NCBI GenBank assembly: GCA_018402075.1
Contig: JAGYJP010000001.1
Location: forward strand, 496,001 to 560,000
Source: Candidatus Nanopelagicales bacterium
GTDB lineage: Bacteria; Actinomycetota; Actinomycetes; S36-B12
DNA: 64,000 nt
Direction of reading: 5' to 3'
The notes under the pieces were generated by a model. It worked only from the letters and a program-made list of their open reading frames with translations, was not told where the DNA came from and made no database searches. The position numbers were made by a program, and so were the translations under genes. Of the stretch, positions 1 to 8,935 are shown in pieces. Within the stretch, counting starts at the first letter, position 1; each line of letters starts with the position of its first letter.

Positions 1-487
1 CAAAGGTCATAAAAAGTAGTGCACGGTAACGGAAGAAAACAAAGAGACCTGCGATCGCGGAAATCACCGTGAGCCCCACCATCTGGGTAACGGATATTCC
101 CAGGATGCTGCCAAAGAGAGCGCTCTCAAATGAGGGGCCACTATTTCCAAATTTGGCAAAGAGCGCTACACCGAGCGCAAAGGACGCTGTTGTGATTACA
201 CCAATTGCAGCATCCGCACCCACTCGACTGCGTTTTGCAACAGTAGTAATCGCCAGCGCCGAGGCAATACCCCAGAGACCTGCTCCCAGCAGATAGAACT
301 GCGCGGCAAATAACTGCGCTGCGGCGAAACCACCGAAAATGGAGTGTGAGAGCCCGTGACCGATATAACTCATGCCCCGCAACACAATAAACACGCCAAT
401 GAAACCAAGGAGCGCACCGGACAAACTTGCAACAAAAAGGCCCTTTTGAAAAAAAGCAAACGACAGTGGCTCGATCAGTGTTTCCAT
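1..487 (-). CDS. Metal ABC transporter permease (ZnuB/MntB-like), 3' end outside window
   Basis: Translating the minus strand from ATG at 487 gives 162 residues that run off the left edge of the window. The protein starts METLIEPLSFAFFQKG and has several hydrophobic segments. It carries the ABC-3 family pattern of an early G(A)LLGFIGVFIVLRGMSYIGHGLSH stretch, typical of zinc/manganese permeases. The ATG lies one base after the stop codon of the ATPase gene, so translation is probably coupled. It should form the membrane channel for the metal delivered by the upstream lipoprotein. Zinc versus manganese cannot be decided here. Confidence 0.85.
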   Translation of the reverse strand, partial: METLIEPLSFAFFQKGLFVASLSGALLGFIGVFIVLRGMSYIGHGLSHSIFGGFAAAQLFAAQFYLLGAGLWGIASALAITTVAKRSRVGADAAIGVITTASFALGVALFAKFGNSGPSFESALFGSILGISVTQMVGLTVISAIAGLFVFFRYRALLFMTF

Positions 488-488
488 G

Positions 489-1304
489 TCAGCCGACTCG
501 ATCATTAGTTCGGGGTTCATTCATTCGGGGTTCATTCATTCGGGGTTCGCGCATTTCATCCACAACCACCCTTATGCCCAAATGTTCAAGCACCTCCATA
601 CGAGCACCGAATGTTTCCTCGAGCACCTCGGGCCTAATCACTTCGACAGAACTTCCGTCTGCCACGATTCGGTGATTCACACAAATCAGGTGTGGTAGGT
701 GAGTGGCCATGCCATTGAGGTCGTGGGTGGTGAGCACGATTGCTACACCATCTTCATGTAGATCGGCGAGCAAATGCAAAACGTCATGTCGGGTGGAGAC
801 ATCAACACCGCTGGTGGGTTCATCGAGAAGTAAAAGTTGTGGGTCGCGCAAGAGCGCCCGGGCAAGGAACATGCGCTGCTGCTGGCCGCCTGAAAGACTA
901 CGAATATGGCGCCCCGCTAGTTCAGAGATGCCGAGACGATCAAGCACCCGGGCAACCTCTCGCTTCTCCCCCACACTCGCCCACGGCAATTTGCGCCCCT
1001 GGGTTCGTGACATGAGCACACATTCCTCCACCGTGATGGGGAAGTTCCAGTTCACGGTTTCCAACTGCGGAACATAGGCGATCCGCAGATCAGGAGCTGT
1101 CGAAATAGTTCCCGATCGTGGCTTTAATGTTCCCAGCAACAGCCGGAGCAATGTGGTTTTGCCTGCCCCCGAAGGTCCAACGATTCCGGTGAACTGATCT
1201 TCGCGAACCTTTAACGAGACATCAGACAGCACAATGCTGTGGTCGTACCCCGCCGAGACGTTCTCGAGGGCAATCAGCGTGGGGCCAAAACCAGTTCCGG
1301 TCAC
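489..1304 (-). CDS. Metal ABC transporter ATP-binding protein (ZnuC/MntA-like)
   Basis: This 271-residue ABC ATPase powers metal import from the inner face of the membrane. Visible motifs are Walker A GPSGAGKTT (near residue 42), the ABC signature LSGGQQQR, Walker B LLLLDEP and the switch histidine in TTHDLNG. It follows the lipoprotein gene with a 4-bp overlap (1301-1304) and is followed by the permease. The C-terminus carries a short tandem repeat, NEPRM-NEPRM-NEPRT, encoded by three 15-bp units, which is not part of the ABC fold and looks like a recent expansion. Confidence 0.92.
   Translation of the reverse strand: MTGTGFGPTLIALENVSAGYDHSIVLSDVSLKVREDQFTGIVGPSGAGKTTLLRLLLGTLKPRSGTISTAPDLRIAYVPQLETVNWNFPITVEECVLMSRTQGRKLPWASVGEKREVARVLDRLGISELAGRHIRSLSGGQQQRMFLARALLRDPQLLLLDEPTSGVDVSTRHDVLHLLADLHEDGVAIVLTTHDLNGMATHLPHLICVNHRIVADGSSVEVIRPEVLEETFGARMEVLEHLGIRVVVDEMREPRMNEPRMNEPRTNDRVG
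511..555. repeat. Three 15-bp tandem repeats in the tail of the metal ABC ATPase gene
   Basis: The unit CGGGGTTCATTCATT occurs at 511-525 and 526-540; a diverged third copy lies at 541-555. Because 15 is a multiple of three, the repeat extends the protein tail by five residues per unit without breaking the frame. Confidence 0.85.
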
Positions 1305-2305
1305 TGGGGGTAGACCGCGTTGTCCTGGATTGGACTGGTGATATCGACGGCATCAATATTGGTCGATGTTCCCCCCAGGCCCTGAATCATGGTGGCAAAG
1401 TTGTATTGCATGAGCCCTAGCCATGAATGATTCAGGTCACCGGGCATGCCGGGGAGGTCATCGTCGCGAAGTGAATCTTCATAGCGCGCACCAGTTGCAC
1501 GACCGATCTCTTCCAAAATTGGTGAAGGGAATACTTCAGATCCGAAGATGGTGGGCACGTTCTCATTTTCCACCTGTCGAATCAGATCTGCGACTTCACT
1601 TGGAGTGGGTTCAGCGAAATCACCTGGCTGGACAGCGCCAATAACGGTCCAACCATAGTTTTTAGCGAAGTACGCGTAGGCATCGTGATAGGTGAGCAAC
1701 TTCAGATTCCCTGCGGGAACAGTCTCTTGATCCTTACGTACAGCATCGCCGAGGGCCTGGGCTTGAGCCGCGAAGGATTCATAATTCGCGGCAAACGCAT
1801 CTGCACACTCAGGTGCGCGCTCGGTCAAAAGATCACGTACCAGAGCTGCATATTCAATTGCATAACCTGGGTCAGTCCACAGGTGTGGGTTCGGTTTGCC
1901 GTCTTCCTCGGGAAAGGAGAAGTCGTAGAGGTATTCGGATTCTGGGAGAGCTAGAGTTCCCAACTCGACAATCTCAGCGCCATCTTTGAGGTTTGCCGCC
2001 GCGAGATCAATTGTGGGATCTTCCAACTTTAGGCCGTTGACCAAGATCAGGTCTGCTTTGCTGACCAATTCGGCCACCTGTGGTGCCGGCTCGAAAGTAT
2101 GACTATTGGTGCCCTCAGGGACAATTCCCTCAATGACCACGCAGTCGCCACCAACTCGCGAAGCAATCGAGGTAATGGGTGACACGGTGGTGGCAATCAA
2201 CAACTTGCCTGAGTCTGTACTCGCAGCTTGGTCACCTCCCTCTGATGAGCAGCCTGCCAGGAGCATGGTGACGGCAATGGTGACGGGTATGAGGGATCTA
2301 CGCAT
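1301..2305 (-). CDS. Metal ABC transporter substrate-binding lipoprotein (ZnuA/cluster A-I)
   Basis: This 334-residue protein is a secreted metal-binding lipoprotein. It opens with a lipoprotein signal peptide ending in the lipobox LAGC (Cys about residue 19). The body shows the usual cluster A-I metal ligands: the His in GTNSHTFEP, the His in NPHLWTDP, and the later acidic end of the site. It is the first gene of the operon lipoprotein-ATPase-permease. A TAAGGT hexamer ends exactly 6 nt before the ATG, which suggests a leaderless transcript. The acidic, His-poor loop region does not settle the choice between zinc and manganese. Confidence 0.88.
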   Translation of the reverse strand: MRRSLIPVTIAVTMLLAGCSSEGGDQAASTDSGKLLIATTVSPITSIASRVGGDCVVIEGIVPEGTNSHTFEPAPQVAELVSKADLILVNGLKLEDPTIDLAAANLKDGAEIVELGTLALPESEYLYDFSFPEEDGKPNPHLWTDPGYAIEYAALVRDLLTERAPECADAFAANYESFAAQAQALGDAVRKDQETVPAGNLKLLTYHDAYAYFAKNYGWTVIGAVQPGDFAEPTPSEVADLIRQVENENVPTIFGSEVFPSPILEEIGRATGARYEDSLRDDDLPGMPGDLNHSWLGLMQYNFATMIQGLGGTSTNIDAVDITSPIQDNAVYPQ

Positions 2306-2311
2306 GCCATT

Positions 2312-2351
2312 ACCTTACTAGCAAATCCTTTTACTTGCAAAAGACTTGCAA
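2312..2351 (-). promoter_or_regulatory. Promoter and possible operator of the metal importer
   Basis: Reading leftward, a -35-like TTGCAA (2335-2340), a 17-nt spacer and a -10-like TAAGGT (2312-2317) lie 6 nt before the lipoprotein start. TTGCAA is self-palindromic and is repeated at 2346-2351, 11 bp away. Such phased copies could be a repressor site for a metal regulator, but no Zur, Fur or MntR box was recognised. Confidence 0.45.
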
Positions 2352-2434
2352 TAAGTCTCTCCAGGGTTCGCGCCGATGAGGCGTCCCGCATGCGCTCCCT
2401 ATGCACATTTACCGATATCCCTTACAGTGAAATC

Positions 2435-3460
2435 ATGCGTCCCGCTGGCAAAAGATCATGTGCATATATACGTGCACATAAGCGTGCACTGATATCCGGG
2501 CATGCCCTAAGTGTGTGTCTCGGGGCAGCCCTTCTTCTTGGAGTCGCTCCGGCAACCCAAGCAGCACCCATCCCAACAAGTCCTGCCACCAGCTCCCCAA
2601 TGCCCAGCAGCATCCCTGCGGCCATGCTGCGGGATTACACCGGTAACGACCTCGAAGTAGGCAAGTCATTTTCTTCCACATCGGCGTACACCAAACATCG
2701 CATGACCTATGAATCCGGCGGTCTCACTATTTCAGGGATCATGGTGAAGCCACGTGGTGCAGGACCCTTCCCTGTCGTTGTTCTCGCTCACGGCTATATC
2801 GATCCCAAGAAATATTGGAGCGGTCAAGGTTTCCGTCGCGAACAAGACTGGCTTGGCAAAAATGGATATGTTGCACTCCATGTTGATTATCGCAATCACG
2901 CCAAGTCGGACAAAGATCCAAAAAACGATATCTCCTTGCGGCTTGGCTACGCCGAAGATGTTATCGGTGCAGCACTCGCGGTAAAAGACTCAAATCTCAA
3001 GTACCTGGACAAAAACAAGGTGGCGCTTCTCGGCAGATCCATGGGTGGGGGTGTTGCTTTCCAAGCCCTCGTACTTCAGCCCGGAGTATTTGACGCCGCA
3101 ATCGTTTATGCCTCAACCAGCACATTGGCAGCCGATAACTTCAACAAATGGCAACGAAATAACTACCCGATCGGTAACCAAATTCTGAAGGAACACGGAA
3201 CCCCCAAAGACAATCCGAATGTGTGGGCAAATATGTCTTCTCGCAATTTCTTTTCACGAATCACCGAACCCGTACTCATGATTCATGGCACCAAAGATGA
3301 AAGCTGCGACATCTCTTGGGCCCGAGCAACAAATAAGGCTTTAGAAACGGAAGGTATTGATGTCACCTACGTGGAATACCCGGGTGCGCCACATTACATG
3401 TACGGCGAATGGAATGACTCCATTAAAAAAGTTGGCAGCTTCCTGAAAGCCAACCTGTAA
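2435..3460 (+). CDS. Secreted alpha/beta hydrolase (prolyl oligopeptidase / dienelactone hydrolase-like)
   Basis: The start chosen is ATG 2435, because TACAGT at 2423-2428 ends 6 nt before it (leaderless pattern) and because the protein then begins with a plausible signal peptide (MRPAGKRSCAYIRAHKR, a hydrophobic core and an AAA-type cleavage region after ATQA). The mature part is a serine hydrolase: nucleophile elbow GRSMGG, acid in HGTKDE, and catalytic His in GAPHYMYGEW. The oxyanion region LAHGY is also present. It is probably an extracellular esterase or peptidase; the substrate is unknown. Confidence 0.82.
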   Translation: MRPAGKRSCAYIRAHKRALISGHALSVCLGAALLLGVAPATQAAPIPTSPATSSPMPSSIPAAMLRDYTGNDLEVGKSFSSTSAYTKHRMTYESGGLTISGIMVKPRGAGPFPVVVLAHGYIDPKKYWSGQGFRREQDWLGKNGYVALHVDYRNHAKSDKDPKNDISLRLGYAEDVIGAALAVKDSNLKYLDKNKVALLGRSMGGGVAFQALVLQPGVFDAAIVYASTSTLAADNFNKWQRNNYPIGNQILKEHGTPKDNPNVWANMSSRNFFSRITEPVLMIHGTKDESCDISWARATNKALETEGIDVTYVEYPGAPHYMYGEWNDSIKKVGSFLKANL

Positions 3461-3490
3461 TAAAAATGGTGCGTATGGGAACCTTTACCC

Positions 3491-3934
3491 GTGGCGGATT
3501 CATTGCGGGGTCAGACTGCCTGGGACTCGTTTGTTGCAAACTCATCTAAATACATTTCTTTGGGTACCCGTAAAAAAGATGGTTCCATTGTGCGAACTCC
3601 CGTGTGGTACGTGAGCCGTGACCTCGGTAAAGCCGGATCCGAACTGTATGTCACCACCGAGGATAACTCCGGCAAAGTGAAACGCATTCGAAATTTTTCT
3701 GATGTGGAGATTGCTGAGTGCGATATACGTGGTCGGATCAAAGGGGAGGAAATTTCCGCCGTCGCAAATATTGCCGATGCACACCAAGCGAATGAATTAA
3801 CCGAGCTCTTTAGAGAGAAATATGGGTTAATGTTTCGATTCATGAGTTTACGCGGACGTAAATCCCTGCAACGAGTCTTTATTCATATTCACCAAACAAA
3901 CGGAGACCCGAACCCAGATGCAGGTCATGAGTGA
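3491..3934 (+). CDS. PPOX-class F420-dependent family protein
   Basis: This is a small flavin/F420 split-barrel protein of 147 residues with a GTG start. The N-terminal pattern (KYISLGTRKKDGSIVRTPVWYV) and the central GKVKRIRNFSDVEIAECD are typical of the PPOX class of probable F420-dependent enzymes. The family includes F420H2-dependent reductases and binding proteins, and the substrate cannot be inferred. The stop overlaps the next gene's ATG by 8 nt, so the two are likely cotranscribed. Confidence 0.8.
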   Translation: MADSLRGQTAWDSFVANSSKYISLGTRKKDGSIVRTPVWYVSRDLGKAGSELYVTTEDNSGKVKRIRNFSDVEIAECDIRGRIKGEEISAVANIADAHQANELTELFREKYGLMFRFMSLRGRKSLQRVFIHIHQTNGDPNPDAGHE

Positions 3935-4700
3935 TCCGTTGACCGTGACAGCGGTCATCCAAGCACGCATGAGTTCCACGCGGCTGCCGGGGAAAGTATT
4001 ACTGGAACTCAGTGGTGCACCCATGTTGCAAAGACAACTGGAGCGCGTCCAGCGAGCTCACTCCATCACCAACATCGTTGTTGCGACATCAACCGATACA
4101 TCGGATGATCCCATCGCTGACCTGTGTGCGGAGTTGGGTGTCGATTGTTACCGAGGTGATCTCTCGGATGTTCTCGGAAGGTTTATTGGAGTTTTAGAGG
4201 AATTTCCCTCCGACCTAGTGGTCAGAATCACCGCTGATTGTCCGTTGATTTCCCCGATAACCATTGATTCGATTGTTCAAGCATTCATTGGATCAGATTG
4301 TGATTACCTGTCCAACACCCTTGAGCCCACCTTCCCCGATGGTGTGGACATTGAAGTCATGACCTCACAAGCGCTGATAGAAATAGGTGCAATCAGTTCG
4401 GACCCAATGGAACGCGAACATGTGACCCTCGGCATTTACCGCCGGCCCGATCACTTTTCTGTGGACAACTTTTTTGGCGATCGGGATATATCCCATCATC
4501 GTTGGACAGTGGACTCACCTGAGGACTTCGACTTCATTACATGGGTGTACGCATCCCTCTTTAAGGAGAACCATCAATTCGATACCGACGATGTCCTCGC
4601 ACTTCTTGAGGAATATCCGAGTCGCCAGCGAACAACCCTCGATGCCAAGCGCAATGCTGCCCTTGACGGAGTAGACACCGGGGCCATGAAGCACCACTGA
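3927..4700 (+). CDS. SpsF-like cytidylyltransferase / glycosyltransferase family protein
   Basis: This protein resembles the SpsF/CMP-KDO-synthetase-like nucleotidyltransferases that activate sugars with CTP. The N-terminus VIQARMSSTRLPGKVL is the nucleotide-binding signature, followed by VVATSTDTSDD and RGDLSDVLGRF. The metal-binding acidic patch is seen in RITADCPLI. ATG 3927 overlaps the stop of the upstream gene. The role is likely in modified surface sugars, but no polysaccharide genes lie nearby, so the product is unknown. Confidence 0.8.
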   Translation: MSDPLTVTAVIQARMSSTRLPGKVLLELSGAPMLQRQLERVQRAHSITNIVVATSTDTSDDPIADLCAELGVDCYRGDLSDVLGRFIGVLEEFPSDLVVRITADCPLISPITIDSIVQAFIGSDCDYLSNTLEPTFPDGVDIEVMTSQALIEIGAISSDPMEREHVTLGIYRRPDHFSVDNFFGDRDISHHRWTVDSPEDFDFITWVYASLFKENHQFDTDDVLALLEEYPSRQRTTLDAKRNAALDGVDTGAMKHH

Positions 4701-4706
4701 TTGAAC

Positions 4707-4750
4707 TTGCCTCCTATCTAGTTGAATGCTAAACTACATTCAATTGATAG
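4707..4750 (+). promoter_or_regulatory. Pirin promoter with palindromic operator
   Basis: A TTGCCT -35 (4707-4712), 17-nt spacer and TAAACT -10 (4730-4735) precede pirin. The -10 sits in the centre of a palindrome with arms TTGAATG (4722-4728) and CATTCAA (4737-4743), extended imperfectly to CTATC (4714-4718) and GATAG (4746-4750). This layout fits repression by a MarR- or HxlR-type dimer; the regulator is not in the neighbourhood. Confidence 0.6.
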
Positions 4751-4759
4751 GAGAAAATT

Positions 4760-5725
4760 ATGCCTGCTGTGACCGCTGACACTTTGACCTTGCCAAGGTT
4801 CACCATTCCCGTTGAGGCCCGCCCTCGATCTGTCAAGCGCATCACCACCGCGCCCCAAGGACACGAAGGTGAAGGATTCCCCGTGCGCCGGGCATTCGCC
4901 ATGATCGATCAGAGTGACCTCGACCCCTTTATTCACATGGATCAAATGGGCGAAGTCGAGTATGCGCCCGGTGAGCCGAAAGGCACCCCATGGCACCCAC
5001 ACCGCGGATTTGAAACTTTCACCTATTTGATTGACGGACAGTTTCTTCACCAAGACTCCAATGGCGGTGGCGGAATCATTGATTCGGGTGGAACCCAGTA
5101 CATGACTGCGGGAGATGGAATCCTGCATATTGAAACCCCGCCCGAACATCTTGTTGTGTCCGGTGGACTTTTCCATGGAGTGCAACTCTGGATCAATCTC
5201 CCTAAAGACAAGAAGCGAATCGCTCCCCAGTACCAAGATCTTCAAGGAATTGATTCATCTATGGTGTCCAGCTCAGATGGCGGCGCACTTGTGCGAGTAC
5301 TCGCTGGACAGGTTGCAGAATTTGCGGGTCCCGGAATCTCGCACACTCCACTCGCAATTACTCACATCACCATTGCTCCGGGCGCCGAAGTTGAAATTCC
5401 GTGGCGCTCCGACTTCAACGCGTTGGCTTATGTCCTAGCCGGCTCCGGATACATAGGTTCAGAATTGCGACCTATTTCCACCGGTCAAATGGCTGTACTT
5501 ATTGATGGAGACACTGTGAAGTTACGCGCTGCAGATTCCCAAGAGTCCAGGTCGCCCAACTTGGAAGTATTCCTCATTGGTGGTGTCCCACTACGCCAAC
5601 CAGTTTTCCAATATGGCCCATTTGTCATGTCAACCAAAGCCGAAGTCATCGAAGCATTCGACGACTTTCAGGCCGGTCGATTTGGCCAAATTCCAGCCGA
5701 TGCGATCCAACCTCACCGCATGTAA
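4760..5725 (+). CDS. Pirin family protein
   Basis: This is a bicupin of 321 residues. The N-terminal cupin carries the pirin metal site: HPHRGFET and the later His and Glu in GDGILHIETP. Pirins are iron-binding proteins, some with quercetinase activity and some with regulatory roles, so the function here is open. A clear ribosome site (AGGAG) precedes ATG 4760, unlike the many leaderless genes nearby. Expression is probably controlled by the palindrome overlapping its -10. Confidence 0.9.
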   Translation: MPAVTADTLTLPRFTIPVEARPRSVKRITTAPQGHEGEGFPVRRAFAMIDQSDLDPFIHMDQMGEVEYAPGEPKGTPWHPHRGFETFTYLIDGQFLHQDSNGGGGIIDSGGTQYMTAGDGILHIETPPEHLVVSGGLFHGVQLWINLPKDKKRIAPQYQDLQGIDSSMVSSSDGGALVRVLAGQVAEFAGPGISHTPLAITHITIAPGAEVEIPWRSDFNALAYVLAGSGYIGSELRPISTGQMAVLIDGDTVKLRAADSQESRSPNLEVFLIGGVPLRQPVFQYGPFVMSTKAEVIEAFDDFQAGRFGQIPADAIQPHRM

Positions 5726-5784
5726 CCCCAATACATTTTTGAGTCTGAACGTGCACCGCATGAATGTTTCTCTATGCTGACCTA

Positions 5785-6669
5785 ATGCCTTTCAGACCCA
5801 CTGGGATTTTTGTCCCCCTGGTGACACCCTTTGATGCTCAGGGTCAGATCGATACGGAGAATCTGCGCATCGCCGTGCGTGCCATGCTGGCAGCAGGAGT
5901 GCACGGAATAGTCGCGGTGGGTACCACTGGCGAGGGTTATGCACTGAGTTTTGATGAACGACGCCAAGTTCTCAATGTGATCGTCTCAGAGGTCTCCGGC
6001 TCAGTTCCGGTACTCGCAGGGGTGGGCGGCATGTCCACCCACGAAGCCTTGGATCAAGCTCTCCTTGCAAAACGTGCTGGCGTTACCGGTCTCATGCTTG
6101 CTGCACCTTCATATTGCTTGCCCACTGATTCTGAACTCGCGTCACATGTCACCACAGTGGTAAAGGCCATTGACCTACCGACAGTCCTATATGACTATCC
6201 GGCCCGCACGGGCGTAAGTTTTTCACAGCGGGTGCTCACATCGGTCGCGGAATTACCCCAGATAGTGGGGATAAAGGAAGCCTCTGGTGACTTAACTCGT
6301 ATTGCATGGCTGCAATCAGACTTCGGATCTGATTTGACGATTGTCTGCGGAGCCGATGTCGCATCCGTGACATTTTTGGACGCTGGGGTTGACTGTTGGA
6401 TTGGTGGAATTGCGAATTTGCTACCCGCCGCACATGTAGCCATGCTGGATCCCACTCAACGTCAGGCCGTCTACTCAGCAATTCTCCCCACACTCGAATT
6501 CATTGAATCTGGGGACTACAACGCCAAAGTCAAGGCTGGAATGGGACTAAGAGGTTTATCTGTTGGCCCACCACGAGCACCTCTGGCTGATGTTGATCAA
6601 CCCGTGATGGAATCGCTAGGACGTGCACTCGATTCGGCTGGCACATGGGCGCCACCATTGGTGGGCTAG
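5785..6669 (+). CDS. DapA-family lyase, probable 1-pyrroline-4-hydroxy-2-carboxylate deaminase
   Basis: This is a class I aldolase of the dihydrodipicolinate synthase family. Visible residues are GTTGEGYAL (substrate carboxylate loop), the Tyr of LYDYPARTG and the Schiff-base Lys of VGIKEASGD. ATG 5785 was chosen because TATGCT ends 6 nt upstream (leaderless pattern). It heads an operon with a DadA-like dehydrogenase and a proline racemase-family epimerase. In that context the best assignment is the deaminase of trans-4-hydroxy-L-proline breakdown, which yields 2-oxoglutarate semialdehyde. True DapA is a less likely alternative. Confidence 0.72.
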   Translation: MPFRPTGIFVPLVTPFDAQGQIDTENLRIAVRAMLAAGVHGIVAVGTTGEGYALSFDERRQVLNVIVSEVSGSVPVLAGVGGMSTHEALDQALLAKRAGVTGLMLAAPSYCLPTDSELASHVTTVVKAIDLPTVLYDYPARTGVSFSQRVLTSVAELPQIVGIKEASGDLTRIAWLQSDFGSDLTIVCGADVASVTFLDAGVDCWIGGIANLLPAAHVAMLDPTQRQAVYSAILPTLEFIESGDYNAKVKAGMGLRGLSVGPPRAPLADVDQPVMESLGRALDSAGTWAPPLVG

Positions 6670-6672
6670 TCG

Positions 6673-7926
6673 GTGCCTCACCACAACCTTTCTCCACTTG
6701 ATGCCGACATCATTGTGATTGGTGGCGGGATTATCGGCATGGCAATTACCGCAGCATTAAAGGATCATTCGGTACTCGTTCTCGACTCAGGCTCTCCCCG
6801 TTTTGGCACCTCCATGGCAAATGCTGGTCACATTGTGGTCAGCCATGCCACGCCCTTTGCGGCGCCCGGAATGATCCGCATGGGGCTCAGATCACTCGCT
6901 CACCGCGACGGATCATTTGCCATCTCACCCCGGCTTCCTTTCTCGGGTCTTTCCTGGTTGGGGACCTTTATGTCCAAGTGCAATGCACAAAATGTCGCTA
7001 CGTTCACACCAGGTTTATTGTCCCTGCTAAAGATTTCGGCTCGGCAAGTTCCTGACGTAGGAATACCAACGACACCGACCCCCCTGTGGGAAGTCTTTAC
7101 TTCACCCCACGCCCATGTTGACGCCCACCATGCAGTCGAGCACATGCATCAGATTGGACTTCCTGCTCGTCTCGTTGAAAAATCCGAGGCACTGGAAGCC
7201 GAACCTCTGCTGACATCGAGAGTTCAAACTGTTGTGGAGCTAAATGACGACTTTGGCGTCAATCCAGAAACGCTGTGGCACGCACTCAAGGATGCGAACC
7301 CACACGCTACCTATATGCACAACACGACAGTCGATTCCCTGTCAGCCTCCAACGACCACGTTGTTGTTGGTGTTGATACTGGCTCCGGTACCTCGAGCTT
7401 CTCCGCCCGGAAAGTGGTGATTGCTGCGGGTGCTTGGACACCGAGTGTGGCAGCCCTCTTAGGTGTCCGACTTCCCATTATTGCTGCCAAGGGGTACTCG
7501 ATCACTATTCCCGATATTCAGATGAATGCTCGACACCCCATGATCCTCACCGATGAAAAGACTGCTCTGGATCCTATGGGTTCCGCATTGCGCATAAGTG
7601 CCAGATTTGAGTTGACTCGCGCCAGCGATCGCAGTATTTCTCACCGTCGTATTGCGCAGTTGTATAAGACCGCGATGCGCACATTACGCTTGCCTCCCAT
7701 TCCTGCTTCGATTGAATCGCTCTCACCCTGGACTGGCGTGCGGCCAGCAAGTGCAGACGGAGCACCATTTATTGGACCACTTGCTGGTTCGCCGCAAGTG
7801 CTTGTGGCTTCCGGACACGGAATGATTGGCACCGCCATGGCCATGGGAACCGCAGACCTCATTGCCCGATATCTTCGTGGTGACAGAATCAGTGAAGCCG
7901 AACTCGCACTCACTCCAAACCGCTAG
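6673..7926 (+). CDS. FAD-dependent D-amino-acid (D-hydroxyproline) dehydrogenase, DadA-like
   Basis: This 417-residue FAD oxidoreductase starts with GTG, 3 nt after the preceding stop. The dinucleotide fold DADIIVIGGGIIGMAIT and the C-terminal FAD/substrate region ending in VASGHGMIGTAMAMGTADLIARYL mark the DadA/glycine oxidase family. In hydroxyproline pathways this enzyme oxidises cis-4-hydroxy-D-proline to 1-pyrroline-4-hydroxy-2-carboxylate, the substrate of the upstream lyase. The assignment rests on the operon; by sequence alone a general D-amino-acid dehydrogenase is possible. Confidence 0.78.
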   Translation: MPHHNLSPLDADIIVIGGGIIGMAITAALKDHSVLVLDSGSPRFGTSMANAGHIVVSHATPFAAPGMIRMGLRSLAHRDGSFAISPRLPFSGLSWLGTFMSKCNAQNVATFTPGLLSLLKISARQVPDVGIPTTPTPLWEVFTSPHAHVDAHHAVEHMHQIGLPARLVEKSEALEAEPLLTSRVQTVVELNDDFGVNPETLWHALKDANPHATYMHNTTVDSLSASNDHVVVGVDTGSGTSSFSARKVVIAAGAWTPSVAALLGVRLPIIAAKGYSITIPDIQMNARHPMILTDEKTALDPMGSALRISARFELTRASDRSISHRRIAQLYKTAMRTLRLPPIPASIESLSPWTGVRPASADGAPFIGPLAGSPQVLVASGHGMIGTAMAMGTADLIARYLRGDRISEAELALTPNR

Positions 7927-7933
7927 GGGAATA

Positions 7934-8935
7934 ATGGAAACCACTCGCATGTGGCACTGTGTGGATTCGCACACCGAAGGAATGCCCACTCGCGTAGTTG
8001 TTGGTGGCGTTGGTGTGCTGCCGGGTGCAACCATGGAAGATCGCCGTCAATACGTCATGACAGAAGCCGATCACCTTCGCAGGTGGCTCATGTTCGAACC
8101 CCACGGCCACGGAGCCATGAGCGGGGCAATCCTGCAGCCACCAACTCGGCCGGACTGCGACTGGGGCGTTGTCTATATCGAAGTATCTGGCTGCCTACCC
8201 ATGTGCGGACACGGCACAATCGGAACCGCCACAGTCCTTGTGGAGACCGGCATGGTTGCTGTCACCGAGCCCGAGACTGTTATTCGACTCGATACTCCCG
8301 CCGGGCTTGTCATTGCTCGAGTGCGAGTGCAGGGCACCCGAGCTACGAGCGTGACCCTGGAGAACATTCCATCTTTTGTCACTGAACTTGATTCCACAGT
8401 AGATGTACCCGGATTGGGTGAAGTTCGCTACGACATGGCGTATGGCGGAAACTTTTACGCGATTGTCGAACTCGCTGACATTGGAGTGGAGTTCGGGATT
8501 GACAATAAGGATCAGTTGCTCAGCGCTGGACTAGCAATCATGAATGCCATTAATGAGCAACAACCGCCCGTGCATCCAGAGAATCCTGCAATTGATTATG
8601 TGCACCACGTTCAACTGGTGGCGCCCGGCAGCACTCCCACCCATTCCCGACATGCCATGGCTATTTATCCGGGTTGGTTTGACAGGTCTCCGTGCGGAAC
8701 CGGAACAAGTGCTCGGGTAGCTCAACTGACCGCGCGAGGACAACTCCCTCTTGGCGATACATTGAAAAATGTGTCACTTATTGGAACCCACTTCCTTGGT
8801 CGCGTAAAGGACACCACCACGGTCGCTGGGATTCCCGCGATCATTCCTGAGATCACCGGGCGCGCCTGGATCACCGGAACATCTATCCACATGCTTGCAC
8901 CTGATGACCCTTTCCCCGAAGGCTTTTTACTCTAA
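7934..8935 (+). CDS. Proline racemase family, probable 4-hydroxyproline 2-epimerase
   Basis: ATG 7934 gives MWHCVDSHTEGMPTRVV, the usual start of the family, 7 nt after the dehydrogenase stop. Both catalytic cysteines are present, in MCGHGTIG and in DRSPCGTGT, which indicates an epimerase/racemase rather than a trans-3-hydroxyproline dehydratase, where the first Cys is replaced by Thr. It would convert trans-4-hydroxy-L-proline to cis-4-hydroxy-D-proline, the first step of the pathway encoded by this operon. Its stop overlaps the next start (TAATG). Confidence 0.83.
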   Translation: METTRMWHCVDSHTEGMPTRVVVGGVGVLPGATMEDRRQYVMTEADHLRRWLMFEPHGHGAMSGAILQPPTRPDCDWGVVYIEVSGCLPMCGHGTIGTATVLVETGMVAVTEPETVIRLDTPAGLVIARVRVQGTRATSVTLENIPSFVTELDSTVDVPGLGEVRYDMAYGGNFYAIVELADIGVEFGIDNKDQLLSAGLAIMNAINEQQPPVHPENPAIDYVHHVQLVAPGSTPTHSRHAMAIYPGWFDRSPCGTGTSARVAQLTARGQLPLGDTLKNVSLIGTHFLGRVKDTTTVAGIPAIIPEITGRAWITGTSIHMLAPDDPFPEGFLL

